14,267 nucleotides of DNA, taken from the NCBI GenBank assembly GCA_016929795.1, contig JAFGIA010000068.1:1-14267 (forward strand), in the 5' to 3' direction. The position numbers and the translations under genes were made by a program. Below, in pieces: positions 7,041 to 14,267 of the stretch; the stretch's first letter is position 1, and each line of letters begins with the position of its first letter. Below the pieces are notes generated by a model. It saw only the letters and a list, made by a program, of their open reading frames with translations, searched no databases and was not told the origin of the DNA. The DNA is from Anaerolineae bacterium (lineage in GTDB: Bacteria > Chloroflexota > Anaerolineae > JAAYZQ01).

Positions 7041-8660
7041 TTACCTCCCGGTCAGTTGCGCGTCGAGGGCCGCCACGAACTGTTCCAGGCTCTGCCACAC
7101 ATCCGCCTGTTCGGGCTCGGCCGTCAGACGCAGTTCCTCTCCCTGCTGTCCCATCTTCCACATAACAGTTCCGTCGTACGTCACCTGCCGCAGCGTGGCC
7201 GCCACGCCGCGCAGCCGGCCGCGGCCAACGCTGCTCTCGCCGCCAAGAGGCAGGTCGCCGGTCCACAAATCCTTGAGCAGGAGCAACAGCAGTCCGACCT
7301 CATAGCTGGGCTTGAGCTTTCCATTTTCATCTCGGTCCCGTTTCGGATCGCGCAGAACCAGCTCAAGGATGACACCGTCATCTTCTCGGGCGAACACAGG
7401 GGCTTGGCTAAAAAGGTAGTTGTCCATGGCGCCCCCGGTGAAGCGGTCGATGCGAATGCGGTTCTGCACCAGGGTGTGCACTCCGTCCACGGTCGACTCG
7501 TGCGCGACCAGCCGGCTGGCCCAGTGCTGCTTTTCTTGGGCTGAGCTGCTGTCATCATCTGCCGGGCCCACGCCAAACAGCTCGTCCACCAGGCGCGTGG
7601 TCCGGACCTGATCATCGCTGAGAGTCTTGACGATACGCATAGCGCGGGCACGCAGGGCGCCTGCCAGGCTCGTGCCTGGCAGGACTGGAGCTTGCTTGCC
7701 AGCTTCTGGATCTCCCTTGCGATGGTACCATGTCCGGTGCAGGTGCTCCATGTCGGCGCCGGGAACGACCTGGTCAGCGCCCGAGCGTACCAGGAGTGAG
7801 CTCTCGAGAGAGAATGTCGCCTTGATCTCAAAGCGCTGTCGCCGGTCAATTGCGAGCGGTGGCACACCCAGTTTCGTGGACAGGCTGTCGCCCGTCTCCT
7901 CGGCGACCAGAGTCGTATCAGTGCCCGTTTGGCCCTCTGACAGGCAGGCAAAAAGACTCTTGTCCTGCAAAAGATCGTAACACCGCACGTGCCACTGCTT
8001 CACCTGGCACCGTCCAAATCCGCGGCTTTTGCGGGCCCCAAGGCCGATCTCCTGGTCCTCAAAGCCCTGCAAGGCCAGGGCCAGGTCCTGGCATAGCTCC
8101 TGGCGCCTTGCGGCCAGGCGGAGATCGCGCTCCGCCTGAGGCCGGCGCTCATAGTCAGCCCAGGTGACGTGATCAGGTGGGCGTTCGTCGATAAGCAACT
8201 CGAAACGAAGGGGAAAACAAGTTCCCGCGCGCAACACTTCCATGTTGAACAGCTTGCCTCTGGCGGCAGTCCGGGTGACCGTGTCAATCGCCACACCGTC
8301 CCGCAGCTCGACTTGTAGGTCTTCGCGTGCGATCGAGTCTTCGACAATCAACAGGCTTTGGTCGCCTTCCATTTCGTCTCTGGCACCGCGCCGGGCGCCA
8401 AACAGCTCGGAATCCTGCGAAGCGGCGCCGTACCCTCCCTTGCGCTCGCGCCAGTAGTTGCGCAGCGCGCCGGCGATGGATGCCCCCGGCAGCAGTGCCG
8501 CTCCATCGGAAGGATCGCGCAGCAGCGTCAGATCGACAACGCCCTCGGCGTCGCCACTGCCAAAGTGTGCTGGTGTCAAAAGCACCAGCTTACCCTCGAC
8601 GACGATCCGTTCCGCGATGTGTCGCGATCGAGTCCAGCTCTGGGTTGGCCTAGTCATCAT
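7041..8660 (-). CDS. Tandem Cas7 (Cas7-2x, Csm3-like double RAMP)
   Basis: Two Csm3-like Cas7 domains in one 539-residue chain, each expected to cover a segment of crRNA and position one cut in the target RNA. Copy 1 (about 18-225) has HFGSGDAEGVVD (32-43), LLPGASIAGALRNYW (56-70), AIDTVTRTA (124-132), KLFNMEVL (136-143) and loop ARKSRGFGR (209-217). Copy 2 (about 275-490) has VLPGTSLAGALRARA (326-340), DELFG (359-363), IRIDRFTGGAMDNYLF (402-417) and loop GGESSVGRGRLRG (473-485). D43 in copy 1 matches the Csm3 catalytic aspartate by position; in copy 2 D303 is a weaker candidate. This matches the Cas7-2x fusion of III-Dv systems. The start is a double ATG; the second (8657) is better spaced from AAAGGAG, so the protein may begin one residue later. 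It overlaps the previous gene's stop and ends immediately before csx19. Confidence 0.93.
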   Translation of the reverse strand: MMTRPTQSWTRSRHIAERIVVEGKLVLLTPAHFGSGDAEGVVDLTLLRDPSDGAALLPGASIAGALRNYWRERKGGYGAASQDSELFGARRGARDEMEGDQSLLIVEDSIAREDLQVELRDGVAIDTVTRTAARGKLFNMEVLRAGTCFPLRFELLIDERPPDHVTWADYERRPQAERDLRLAARRQELCQDLALALQGFEDQEIGLGARKSRGFGRCQVKQWHVRCYDLLQDKSLFACLSEGQTGTDTTLVAEETGDSLSTKLGVPPLAIDRRQRFEIKATFSLESSLLVRSGADQVVPGADMEHLHRTWYHRKGDPEAGKQAPVLPGTSLAGALRARAMRIVKTLSDDQVRTTRLVDELFGVGPADDDSSSAQEKQHWASRLVAHESTVDGVHTLVQNRIRIDRFTGGAMDNYLFSQAPVFAREDDGVILELVLRDPKRDRDENGKLKPSYEVGLLLLLLKDLWTGDLPLGGESSVGRGRLRGVAATLRQVTYDGTVMWKMGQQGEELRLTAEPEQADVWQSLEQFVAALDAQLTGR

Positions 8661-11079
8661 CTTGCTCCTTTGCCCGTCGCTCCTCGGCCAGGCGCTCCTT
8701 GGCGGCCCGGTGCATAATGCCTGCCACCAGCCGCAGTGTGTATTCGGTTGCCATCCGATCGGTCTTGGCAGCTTCGACGCCGCCGATGACCGGCCGGGCG
8801 AGGTTGCTTTGATCGGGATCGAGTACCGTCCAGATGTTGTTGGGATCGTCTACCCAATCCTGCAACCAGTCTACCAGGCGGCGATCATCCACCCGCGCCC
8901 GCTCGTACTGCTCGCGCGCCCGGCTGCGCAGCGCCTTGAGAAAATCGGACACGATGGCAGCCTTGCCTGCCGGTAGCGCATTTAGTGTCAACGAGCGCAG
9001 CCGAGAGAGTTGAGCATTGCTCGGCCACGTGTACGGCTCGCTCAATTTGCGCTTCTGAATGTACTCGGCCAGTCGCCGGTCCAGGTCACGGCGCCACAGC
9101 CGCTCCACCATCTTTTTGGCCAGATCCTGGCTCGTTCGAGACAGCAGCTCTGGCTTTTCCTTTTCAGGCCGGGCATAAACCTTGCGCACCTCCAGTATGG
9201 GTTCCTGGGGCTGACAAGCAATCGCGACCCGGCCAAAACCCTCCGCACGGCGCTCCCCCAATCCGGCCGCCTCGATCTTGCGGAGCGCATCGGCCAGCAC
9301 AAAGGCCTCTGCCCTGAAGCGAAAGGTGCTGCCCGCGCCCATGGCCGGCACTTGATCCAGGGGCAGGCCCCACTTGCGGTTAAAGCCGCCCACCGGCTCC
9401 ACTGCCTTAAAGGCACCATCGGCCTTCAAGGCCGCATTCAAGGGTGCCGGCAGCAGTTCCGGTGGCAGAGTGTCGGCATAAGCACCCCCGGCGTGACGAA
9501 GAATGATGTCACTCAACAAGGTAATGACGACTTGCGCGCCGGGCTTCAAGTCAGTGATCTCGGTCTCAACCTCGCGCCAATTATCCGGTTCTTGTACGTT
9601 CAGGATGCACACGCGCCCATATCCAGCGCTCCGCGAGCGACCCACCCACAGGTCACCATCCGCCAGTAGGTCCCTGAGCACCTTCAGATCATCCGCATTT
9701 GACACCAGGATTACGCCACCGAAGCGCTGACCGGCTGCAATAGACTGATAACGAAAGACGGCACCCTGGTCGTCAGAAGTACCGGTGGAGCTGCCGATGG
9801 CGCGGCCCTTGACACGATTGCGAGCCGTGTGGACGTTGATCTGCCAGCGCGGCACAGCAAACTCGACTATAGGGAGCGCTGTACCCACATCGCTATCCAG
9901 GTCTTGGCTATTCGAGGGCGGAAAGACGCGGCAGAACGGCACGCCCACCGCCTTGGGTTCATCCAGGACGATATCCTCGACGGCCAGATCATAGATCTCG
10001 GCTCCGCCCTCGAGTTCGGTGCCCTTTTCACGCACCCAGGACAGAGGCGTGGGTAGCGTGCGCTTCTCAAAGCGGTCCAGGGGATAGGCATTGAGAAAGC
10101 GGGTCGAACCGTCGAAGAACAGGCTCCGTTTGCCCTTGACGGGTGCGGCCAGGTCCAGAGACGCATCGCTCGAGGCCAGGTAACGGGCAATCAGCGCTCC
10201 GCGGATGGCGCTGCCCGGTATGTAGGGATAAGAGACGCTGCTATTAGGATCGCCTTCGATGCGCGTGAGGAGCAATGGTTGTTGGGCCTCGATCTCGTAC
10301 GTCAACACGCACGGGACGGGGAAATCGACCGGTTCCTTTGAGTTCTCTGCTTCAGTTATCTTTCGGTCGTTGCCCTCCGGCTCCACTTCGGCCGTCCGTC
10401 GAAAATCGCGCGCGAAAACCTGAAACTGTTGCGATGTAATCTCTACACCGGGACAACCTCGCACGTCGGTCCACAGGCTTGCTTGCAGCTTGCCCCGGCC
10501 GCGATTGCGCCCTGTGCCCGCCCGGCGCAAGGCAAGGATGCAGGCCGCAAGCAGGGGGAGATCGTCAGGCTTGGTGCCGAGCGGGAAGGTCAGGAGGGCC
10601 TCAAAGCATGTGCGGCGCAACACGACGCGCATCGCGCGGAGAGTATGCTCGTCAGGGGCACCAGTCCTTTCGTCCACCGCCGTCTGGCGCCGGATGGCCG
10701 TCAGCGATTCAAGGATATCGGCCGGTTGAATCGCGCTGTTGGGAGCATTCAGCGCCTTGCGCACTTCGCGGCGCAGGTCGGCCGGCATCCGGGCCGGCCC
10801 CACCCGCAGATGCGCAGCCTCAGCGAGGCTGCTCCCCGGACCGCCAAGTAGGCGCTGTGCTGCCTGGTGCCATCGCGAGGTTGGCATCCCGTTCCTCTCG
10901 ATGACGTAGAGGATGTTGGCGCATTCTTCGTTGAGCAATCCTTTGAGCGTTCGTCCCTTCAGGTAGGGCAAGCCCAGTCGGTCGTGGTCAACCTCCTGGT
11001 CTACCAGGCCGGCCAGGCCTTCGCCACGGCCAAATGTGGCGTCGGTCAGCAGGTCGAAACAGAGCCAGTACGATTCCAT
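8650..11079 (-). CDS. Cas7-Cas5(Csx10-like)-Cas11 fusion, type III-Dv backbone subunit
   Basis: An 809-residue fusion that probably nucleates the crRNA-guided complex. Domain 1 (about 1-205) is a Cas7 RAMP: FGRGEGLAGLVDQEVDHD (16-33), LPYLKGRTLKGLL (37-49) and a glycine-rich loop RNRGRGK (191-197). D27 is the best candidate for the target-RNA-cutting aspartate, by position relative to Csm3. Domain 2 (about 255-622) is Csx10/Cas5-like with two ferredoxin-like halves: YPYIPGSAIRGALI (284-297), then loops GRSRSAGYGRV (480-490) and ERRAEGFGRV (609-618). Domain 3 (about 648-800) is all-helical and charged, as expected of Cas11. Together this matches the Cas7-Cas5-Cas11 protein known from the Synechocystis III-Dv complex. 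GAGGAGGAAG precedes the ATG. The 3' end overlaps the next gene by 11 bases, so translation is coupled. The domain 1 and 2 calls are firm; Cas11 rests on position and helicity. Confidence 0.88.
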   Translation of the reverse strand: MESYWLCFDLLTDATFGRGEGLAGLVDQEVDHDRLGLPYLKGRTLKGLLNEECANILYVIERNGMPTSRWHQAAQRLLGGPGSSLAEAAHLRVGPARMPADLRREVRKALNAPNSAIQPADILESLTAIRRQTAVDERTGAPDEHTLRAMRVVLRRTCFEALLTFPLGTKPDDLPLLAACILALRRAGTGRNRGRGKLQASLWTDVRGCPGVEITSQQFQVFARDFRRTAEVEPEGNDRKITEAENSKEPVDFPVPCVLTYEIEAQQPLLLTRIEGDPNSSVSYPYIPGSAIRGALIARYLASSDASLDLAAPVKGKRSLFFDGSTRFLNAYPLDRFEKRTLPTPLSWVREKGTELEGGAEIYDLAVEDIVLDEPKAVGVPFCRVFPPSNSQDLDSDVGTALPIVEFAVPRWQINVHTARNRVKGRAIGSSTGTSDDQGAVFRYQSIAAGQRFGGVILVSNADDLKVLRDLLADGDLWVGRSRSAGYGRVCILNVQEPDNWREVETEITDLKPGAQVVITLLSDIILRHAGGAYADTLPPELLPAPLNAALKADGAFKAVEPVGGFNRKWGLPLDQVPAMGAGSTFRFRAEAFVLADALRKIEAAGLGERRAEGFGRVAIACQPQEPILEVRKVYARPEKEKPELLSRTSQDLAKKMVERLWRRDLDRRLAEYIQKRKLSEPYTWPSNAQLSRLRSLTLNALPAGKAAIVSDFLKALRSRAREQYERARVDDRRLVDWLQDWVDDPNNIWTVLDPDQSNLARPVIGGVEAAKTDRMATEYTLRLVAGIMHRAAKERLAEERRAKEQDDD

Positions 11080-11080
11080 T

Positions 11081-12826
11081 TCAGACTTCCTCCTCTCCCC
11101 AGTCTAGCGCCAGGTAAAAGTTCAACGCTTCGATGACGTCGAAATATCCACAGCGACTGATGCCATCCCAGCCCGTCGTCTGCATATGGGGAATGGCAGG
11201 TGCGAGGGAGGGCAGCTTCGCCAGGTTGTAGGCCAGCTGGAAGCGATCCACGGCATCGGGCCCCTGGCGCAAGGCCTCGCGCAGAGCAATCACTTTGTTA
11301 CGTTTCCCCTTCCACTCCTTGCCCAGCAGGAACTCTTGTGCTGCACCCGCAAAGCCTGGCCAGGCACGCCATGCCTGAGGGTGCTCCGTGTCGGCATACA
11401 GTAGGACGGGACGCATCTCCAGAAATGTTTCACGTCGCCCTTCGGCTACCCGGCTGTCCCCCTCCCATCCCAACCGCCTGGGTGGGATTGTATACTGCTG
11501 GCGGCGAATATCGTCGATAGAGCCAAACAGGCCGGCCGCGGCAAAGTGCCAGTCAAAGGCCGAGTGTTCCCGGCCAAACTCGCTCTTGGCCTGGCCGCAC
11601 AAATCCGCAGCCAACTCGTACGCCCTCGCAAAGGGATAGTGCGTCTTGACGACTGCCACACCAGCACTGGCGCAAATGCCCTTGGTCCTCTCCCTCCTGG
11701 CTGCGGCCTTTTCAAAAGCTTCCAGGTAAGCGGCGGTCAGCGACAGGCCCAATCGCCCGTCGGTGACAAAGGTGAGATCGTCACCGCCAAAGACGATAGG
11801 CCGGAAAGGAATAAAGAGGTCCTTCCCCTTCTCCCCCAACTGCACCTGGCCCACAGGCCGCCATTTTCCCCGAGCATCTTGCGCCCGGCCGACAATGCTA
11901 TCGCGGTCTCTGGATGGATCCCAATGGCGGAGAAGGCGGCCGCTCACCTCTTCCAGCGCCTCCGTCGACACCTCCTCCACGTCCTGTGAAAACTGCCGGA
12001 TATCGTCAATATACGCGCGATTTTGTTTCTTGTCCGGCTGGCAGAACTTCTGGCGACGTGCCTCTACACGGCGGCCCATGTTGTTGCCGTCGGCGTGCAC
12101 GACCGCTATGTAGCTGATCTCCCCTGCCTCACGTCCAAAGTCGTCAAAGTCACGCGGGATCCGAAGCCCGGCCGCCAGAAACAGGTGGAAAGGGGCGCTC
12201 AGGCGCTCGGTTGCCTCGTCGACAACGGCCAGCTTGGCCAGGATCTCGGCTGCCAGGGGGCGCGAGGGTTCATCAGGATCGGTACCGACGGCCGGCAGGC
12301 CCGTCGACTGGCAGGCCACTGTCGTGCCCACGCCCAGCATCGGCATGGAAACACGACGACCACGCTTTTTGCGGGCCAATGCTTCCAGTGCCTCGCCCAC
12401 CTTGCAGGCGAGCAGATCTCCCCGGCTGTTGTCATCCTGGTCCCAGTGCACCGTCAGGTGCGCCGCGACCAGGTTCAAACCCGGCGCCTGTTCGATGGCT
12501 TGCCTGGTCAGGTTGGCGACGAACTGTGGCGCAGAATCGGGACTGGAAAAAAGGATGAAGCAGTTGCCGCCGCCCGCATAGATTACTTCGGCGGCCAGAC
12601 CATCACGCTCAATGTGCAGATCTGGGTCGAGATCCTGGGGCGCTCCGCTGATTTGGCCAGGCCTCACGTTGGTTGGCCCTATTTGGCGAACCTGTTGAAA
12701 GGGCCACAGTCGAGTGGCGCGCCACACTAGCTCGGAGGCACCGATGTTCTCGCGCAGCACGTTACTGCCAAAGACATAATTCTGGATGCCGGTGGTATCC
12801 AGTGCGGTCAGAGTATAGTCGGGCAT
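11081..12826 (-). CDS. cas10: Cas10, HD-less, with intact GGDD cyclase motif
   Basis: Large subunit of the type III complex and likely synthase of cyclic oligoadenylate when target RNA is bound. The N-terminus carries the usual Cas10 opening, IQNYVFGSNVLRENIGAS (about 14-31). A first palm follows with a degenerate site, YAGGGN (83-88). A second palm has HADGNNMG (244-251) and FGGDD (346-350), the residues expected for metal binding and cyclisation. The C-terminal part is helical. At 581 residues it is short for Cas10: there is no N-terminal HD nuclease, so single-stranded DNA cutting is not expected. Compact, HD-less Cas10 fits the III-D family. I chose the ATG at 12826 because AAGGAGG lies directly upstream and the conserved opening starts there. 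An in-frame ATG at 12877 would add 17 residues with no family match and overlap the upstream gene. The stop is one base from the next start. Confidence 0.93.
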   Translation of the reverse strand: MPDYTLTALDTTGIQNYVFGSNVLRENIGASELVWRATRLWPFQQVRQIGPTNVRPGQISGAPQDLDPDLHIERDGLAAEVIYAGGGNCFILFSSPDSAPQFVANLTRQAIEQAPGLNLVAAHLTVHWDQDDNSRGDLLACKVGEALEALARKKRGRRVSMPMLGVGTTVACQSTGLPAVGTDPDEPSRPLAAEILAKLAVVDEATERLSAPFHLFLAAGLRIPRDFDDFGREAGEISYIAVVHADGNNMGRRVEARRQKFCQPDKKQNRAYIDDIRQFSQDVEEVSTEALEEVSGRLLRHWDPSRDRDSIVGRAQDARGKWRPVGQVQLGEKGKDLFIPFRPIVFGGDDLTFVTDGRLGLSLTAAYLEAFEKAAARRERTKGICASAGVAVVKTHYPFARAYELAADLCGQAKSEFGREHSAFDWHFAAAGLFGSIDDIRRQQYTIPPRRLGWEGDSRVAEGRRETFLEMRPVLLYADTEHPQAWRAWPGFAGAAQEFLLGKEWKGKRNKVIALREALRQGPDAVDRFQLAYNLAKLPSLAPAIPHMQTTGWDGISRCGYFDVIEALNFYLALDWGEEEV

Positions 12827-12830
12827 GCTC

Positions 12831-12837
12831 CCTCCTT
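12831..12837 (-). promoter_or_regulatory. Ribosome-binding site that decides the cas10 start
   Basis: Read on the minus strand this is AAGGAGG, four bases before the ATG at 12826. It is the strongest Shine-Dalgarno match near the gene and favours the shorter cas10 product over the in-frame ATG at 12877. Confidence 0.75.
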
Positions 12838-12858
12838 CCGGGCGGGGTCCATCCCACC

Positions 12859-14064
12859 CTAAATACTGTCGATCCACGCTTTCAGGTGGGCGTCAAGGTC
12901 TGGCAGTTGTTGGCGCCCAAAGACCTTCACCCGGTCGCCGGTGAACCACTCTCGGACAATGTGCTGCTGCAGGCTGGCTGGGTCCTCGACAGGGCACACC
13001 AGCCCGATACGCGCCTCATCGCCGCCGATTTGGCGGGCACGGTTATAGATCTCGAACAGCTTTTGCTTGGCGACGTCAGTCTTGACAGCGACGGTACAGC
13101 TAAGGGCGACGAGTAGGTAGCCCCACATAAATGCCACGTCGATCTCGGGATTACGGCTATCTCTTCTCGCCAGGCCACGGGCGCGCTGTTTCAGTCCCAG
13201 CCGTTTTGCGCATTCCAGCGTCCAGTCCTCCAGCCAGAGTCCATCGAGCCACAAGCTCAGCTGCCGGCTGGACTTGAATCCCACGTGCCGGGCAGCAGCG
13301 GCCAGGTCGATCGACTGTGCTGCACCCAATCGCAATGCCGTGTCCAGCGTGGCTACAATGCCGGCCGGCAACCCGGCAGCCAGGAGTGCCTTCTCGACGT
13401 CGACCCATGCCTTGCCCTGGCATTCCCACAACACCTTCCGGCTGGCCTGCCATGTTTCGATGCCGTTCTGTGTGTTGTGCAACTGTGCGAGGCTCGCGGC
13501 CAGGCCGGGCAGGTTGGGCTCCCTGGTGAGTCTGGATACCGCCTCGGTGCCGTGCAGCGCTAGAAGAGTCTCGATGGATACAGGCACGTCGTCCAGCACC
13601 CGCCGGGCCAGCACCGGTTTGCCGGCCGGGTGCTCGATGGTCAGCACCAGATCGTCAGCATCCAGGTAGCTGAAAAACGCAGGTCGTCCTCGGCTCTCGC
13701 AGAATTCCTCCACGGCCTGATAGGCATGCACGGCCATCACCTTGGTCCCGCCTGTGTAGTGCAGCCCGATGGGGGCAGGTGCTGTTCTTTCCAGGCACCG
13801 CTCGATGCGGTAGATTAGCCCCTCATCATAGCTACGGGGATCGACTGCTACCAGCTCTGTTCTGAAATCCCGAAACTGCGCGGCCAGCCACTGAGCGACA
13901 TTTCCTGTGCCCTGTGGCCCCTCCGAATGTACCAGATAGAGGGTGCCCTCGGGTTGGAGAAGCAGTTTTGCGCATACATAGTTGGGCAGGGGATTCCTGC
14001 CTACCAGTACAAAGAGTGATTCTGTCTGATAGGGTTGAAACGCCTTGGTTGGTTCGACACCCAT
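12859..14064 (-). CDS. CARF-domain protein with degenerate PD-(D/E)XK nuclease-like domain (Card1/Can2/DUF1887-like)
   Basis: A 401-residue soluble protein, predicted to sense cyclic oligoadenylate made by Cas10. The N-terminal CARF Rossmann fold is clear: first strand FVLVGRNPLPN at 18-28, the strand LYLVHSE at 42-48, and the ligand-site motif YTGGTKVMA at 103-111. The middle (about 200-290) is helical and looks winged-helix-like. The C-terminal part has PEIDVAF (306-312), then LSCTVAVKTD (321-330), KLFEIYNRARQIGGDEAR and a closing strand. This order matches the restriction-endonuclease fold of Card1/Can2 proteins, which are cA4-activated nucleases. Usually the second motif reads E-C-K or S-C-K; here it is S322-C-T324, with K328 four residues on. 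Catalysis is therefore uncertain: Lys may have migrated, or the protein may only bind. The ATG at 14064 follows AAAGGAGT at a six-base spacing. The stop lies 32 bases before the cas10 start. Confidence 0.88.
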   Translation of the reverse strand: MGVEPTKAFQPYQTESLFVLVGRNPLPNYVCAKLLLQPEGTLYLVHSEGPQGTGNVAQWLAAQFRDFRTELVAVDPRSYDEGLIYRIERCLERTAPAPIGLHYTGGTKVMAVHAYQAVEEFCESRGRPAFFSYLDADDLVLTIEHPAGKPVLARRVLDDVPVSIETLLALHGTEAVSRLTREPNLPGLAASLAQLHNTQNGIETWQASRKVLWECQGKAWVDVEKALLAAGLPAGIVATLDTALRLGAAQSIDLAAAARHVGFKSSRQLSLWLDGLWLEDWTLECAKRLGLKQRARGLARRDSRNPEIDVAFMWGYLLVALSCTVAVKTDVAKQKLFEIYNRARQIGGDEARIGLVCPVEDPASLQQHIVREWFTGDRVKVFGRQQLPDLDAHLKAWIDSI

Positions 14065-14076
14065 TCCAGAACTCCT

Positions 14077-14267
14077 TTAAATGTACTCGAACCGCGGCTG
14101 CGACGCCAACGGCAAAAACCCCACCCCACACAGCCGGCACACCTCATCCCAGGGCAAAGACTCAACGTCTGCCTGGCTCGTGGCGGGCACCGGGCCGGCA
14201 AGCGGTGCCCACGTGCGCTCGAACTCGGCCAAGTTGGCGCGGGCGATGGCTACCGCCGACCCCGCAA
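14077..14267 (-). CDS. C-terminal fragment of an unrecognised protein (partial at right edge)
   Basis: An open minus-strand frame runs in from the right edge and ends at a TAA at 14079-14077, giving about 62 residues. The tail contains a CRLC (C-x2-C) pair followed by GVGFLPL and ends in RFEYI. One CxxC could be half of a zinc-binding knuckle whose partner lies outside the window, but that is a guess. Its stop lies in the ribosome-binding site (AAAGGAGT, 14078-14071) of the next gene, the CARF-nuclease-like protein, so the two are probably co-transcribed and translationally coupled. I do not recognise the family. The GC-rich codon use matches the CRISPR genes downstream. The start and most of the gene are missing, so function cannot be assigned. 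Confidence 0.55.
   Translation of the reverse strand, partial: AGSAVAIARANLAEFERTWAPLAGPVPATSQADVESLPWDEVCRLCGVGFLPLASQPRFEYI

Noticed and set aside
7660..7683. Perfect inverted repeat with 10-base arms (CCTGCCAGGC) and a four-base loop, terminator-like
   Set aside because: It sits inside double Cas7 where codons for LPGTSLAG create the symmetry, and there is no T-run; a terminator here would stop the operon mid-gene.
12023..12730. Plus-strand open frame of 235 codons
   Set aside because: It lies wholly opposite cas10, whose conserved palm motifs explain the sequence; no recognisable domain in the shadow frame.
11081..12877. Longer cas10 start at 12877
   Set aside because: The extra 17 residues overlap the upstream gene and lack family similarity, while a strong ribosome-binding site directly precedes the ATG at 12826.

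Overview
The window is a stretch of dense, GC-rich bacterial DNA in which every convincing gene lies on the minus strand, so the biological order runs from position 14267 down to 1. It is one continuous operon-like array: stops and starts overlap or lie within a few tens of bases. No gap exceeds 60 bases, and no internal promoter or terminator was seen. The array is a type III-D CRISPR-Cas effector locus of the fused 'III-Dv' architecture (Cas10, Cas7-Cas5-Cas11 fusion, double Cas7, Csx19, Cas7 with insertion). It is flanked and interrupted by signalling effectors. No CRISPR array, Cas6, Cas1/Cas2 or RNA gene was seen. The gene families and high GC suggest a Chloroflexota-like or similar environmental bacterium. 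That taxonomic guess is inference from where such loci are usually found, not something the sequence proves.

Layout in transcription order. (1) 14267-14077: C-terminal tail of an unrecognised protein cut by the window edge. (2) 14064-12859: soluble CARF protein with a C-terminal PD-(D/E)XK-like domain (Card1/Can2/DUF1887 type) whose catalytic triad is altered. (3) 12826-11081: compact Cas10 without an HD nuclease but with an intact GGDD cyclase motif. (4) 11079-8650: Cas7-Cas5(Csx10-like)-Cas11 fusion. (5) 8660-7041: tandem double Cas7. (6) 7040-6423: Csx19. (7) 6421-4076: large RAMP of the TIGR03986 type (Cas7-insertion) with a cold-shock domain fused to its C-terminus. (8) 4057-2561 and (9) 2560-1535: an SMC-like/DUF3696-like ATPase and a PIN-Schlafen(AlbA_2) fusion, forming a distinct two-gene cassette of visibly lower GC. 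(10) 1479-1099: Csx15. (11) 1088-165: membrane-anchored CARF protein with two N-terminal transmembrane segments. (12) 146-1: N-terminus of an unrecognised protein cut by the left edge.

How the parts probably work together (inference from family knowledge). Cas10 with the Cas7/Cas5/Cas11 proteins and Csx19 would form a crRNA-guided complex that recognises and cuts target RNA. The intact GGDD would make cyclic oligoadenylate on target recognition. That messenger would be read by the soluble CARF-nuclease-like protein and the membrane CARF protein, and possibly damped or buffered by Csx15. The ATPase plus PIN-Schlafen pair sits between the RAMP genes and the csx15/TM-CARF genes. It resembles two-component ATPase-nuclease anti-phage systems such as Septu or PARIS in logic, but I do not recognise this domain combination as a named system. 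It is the best candidate here for something undescribed.
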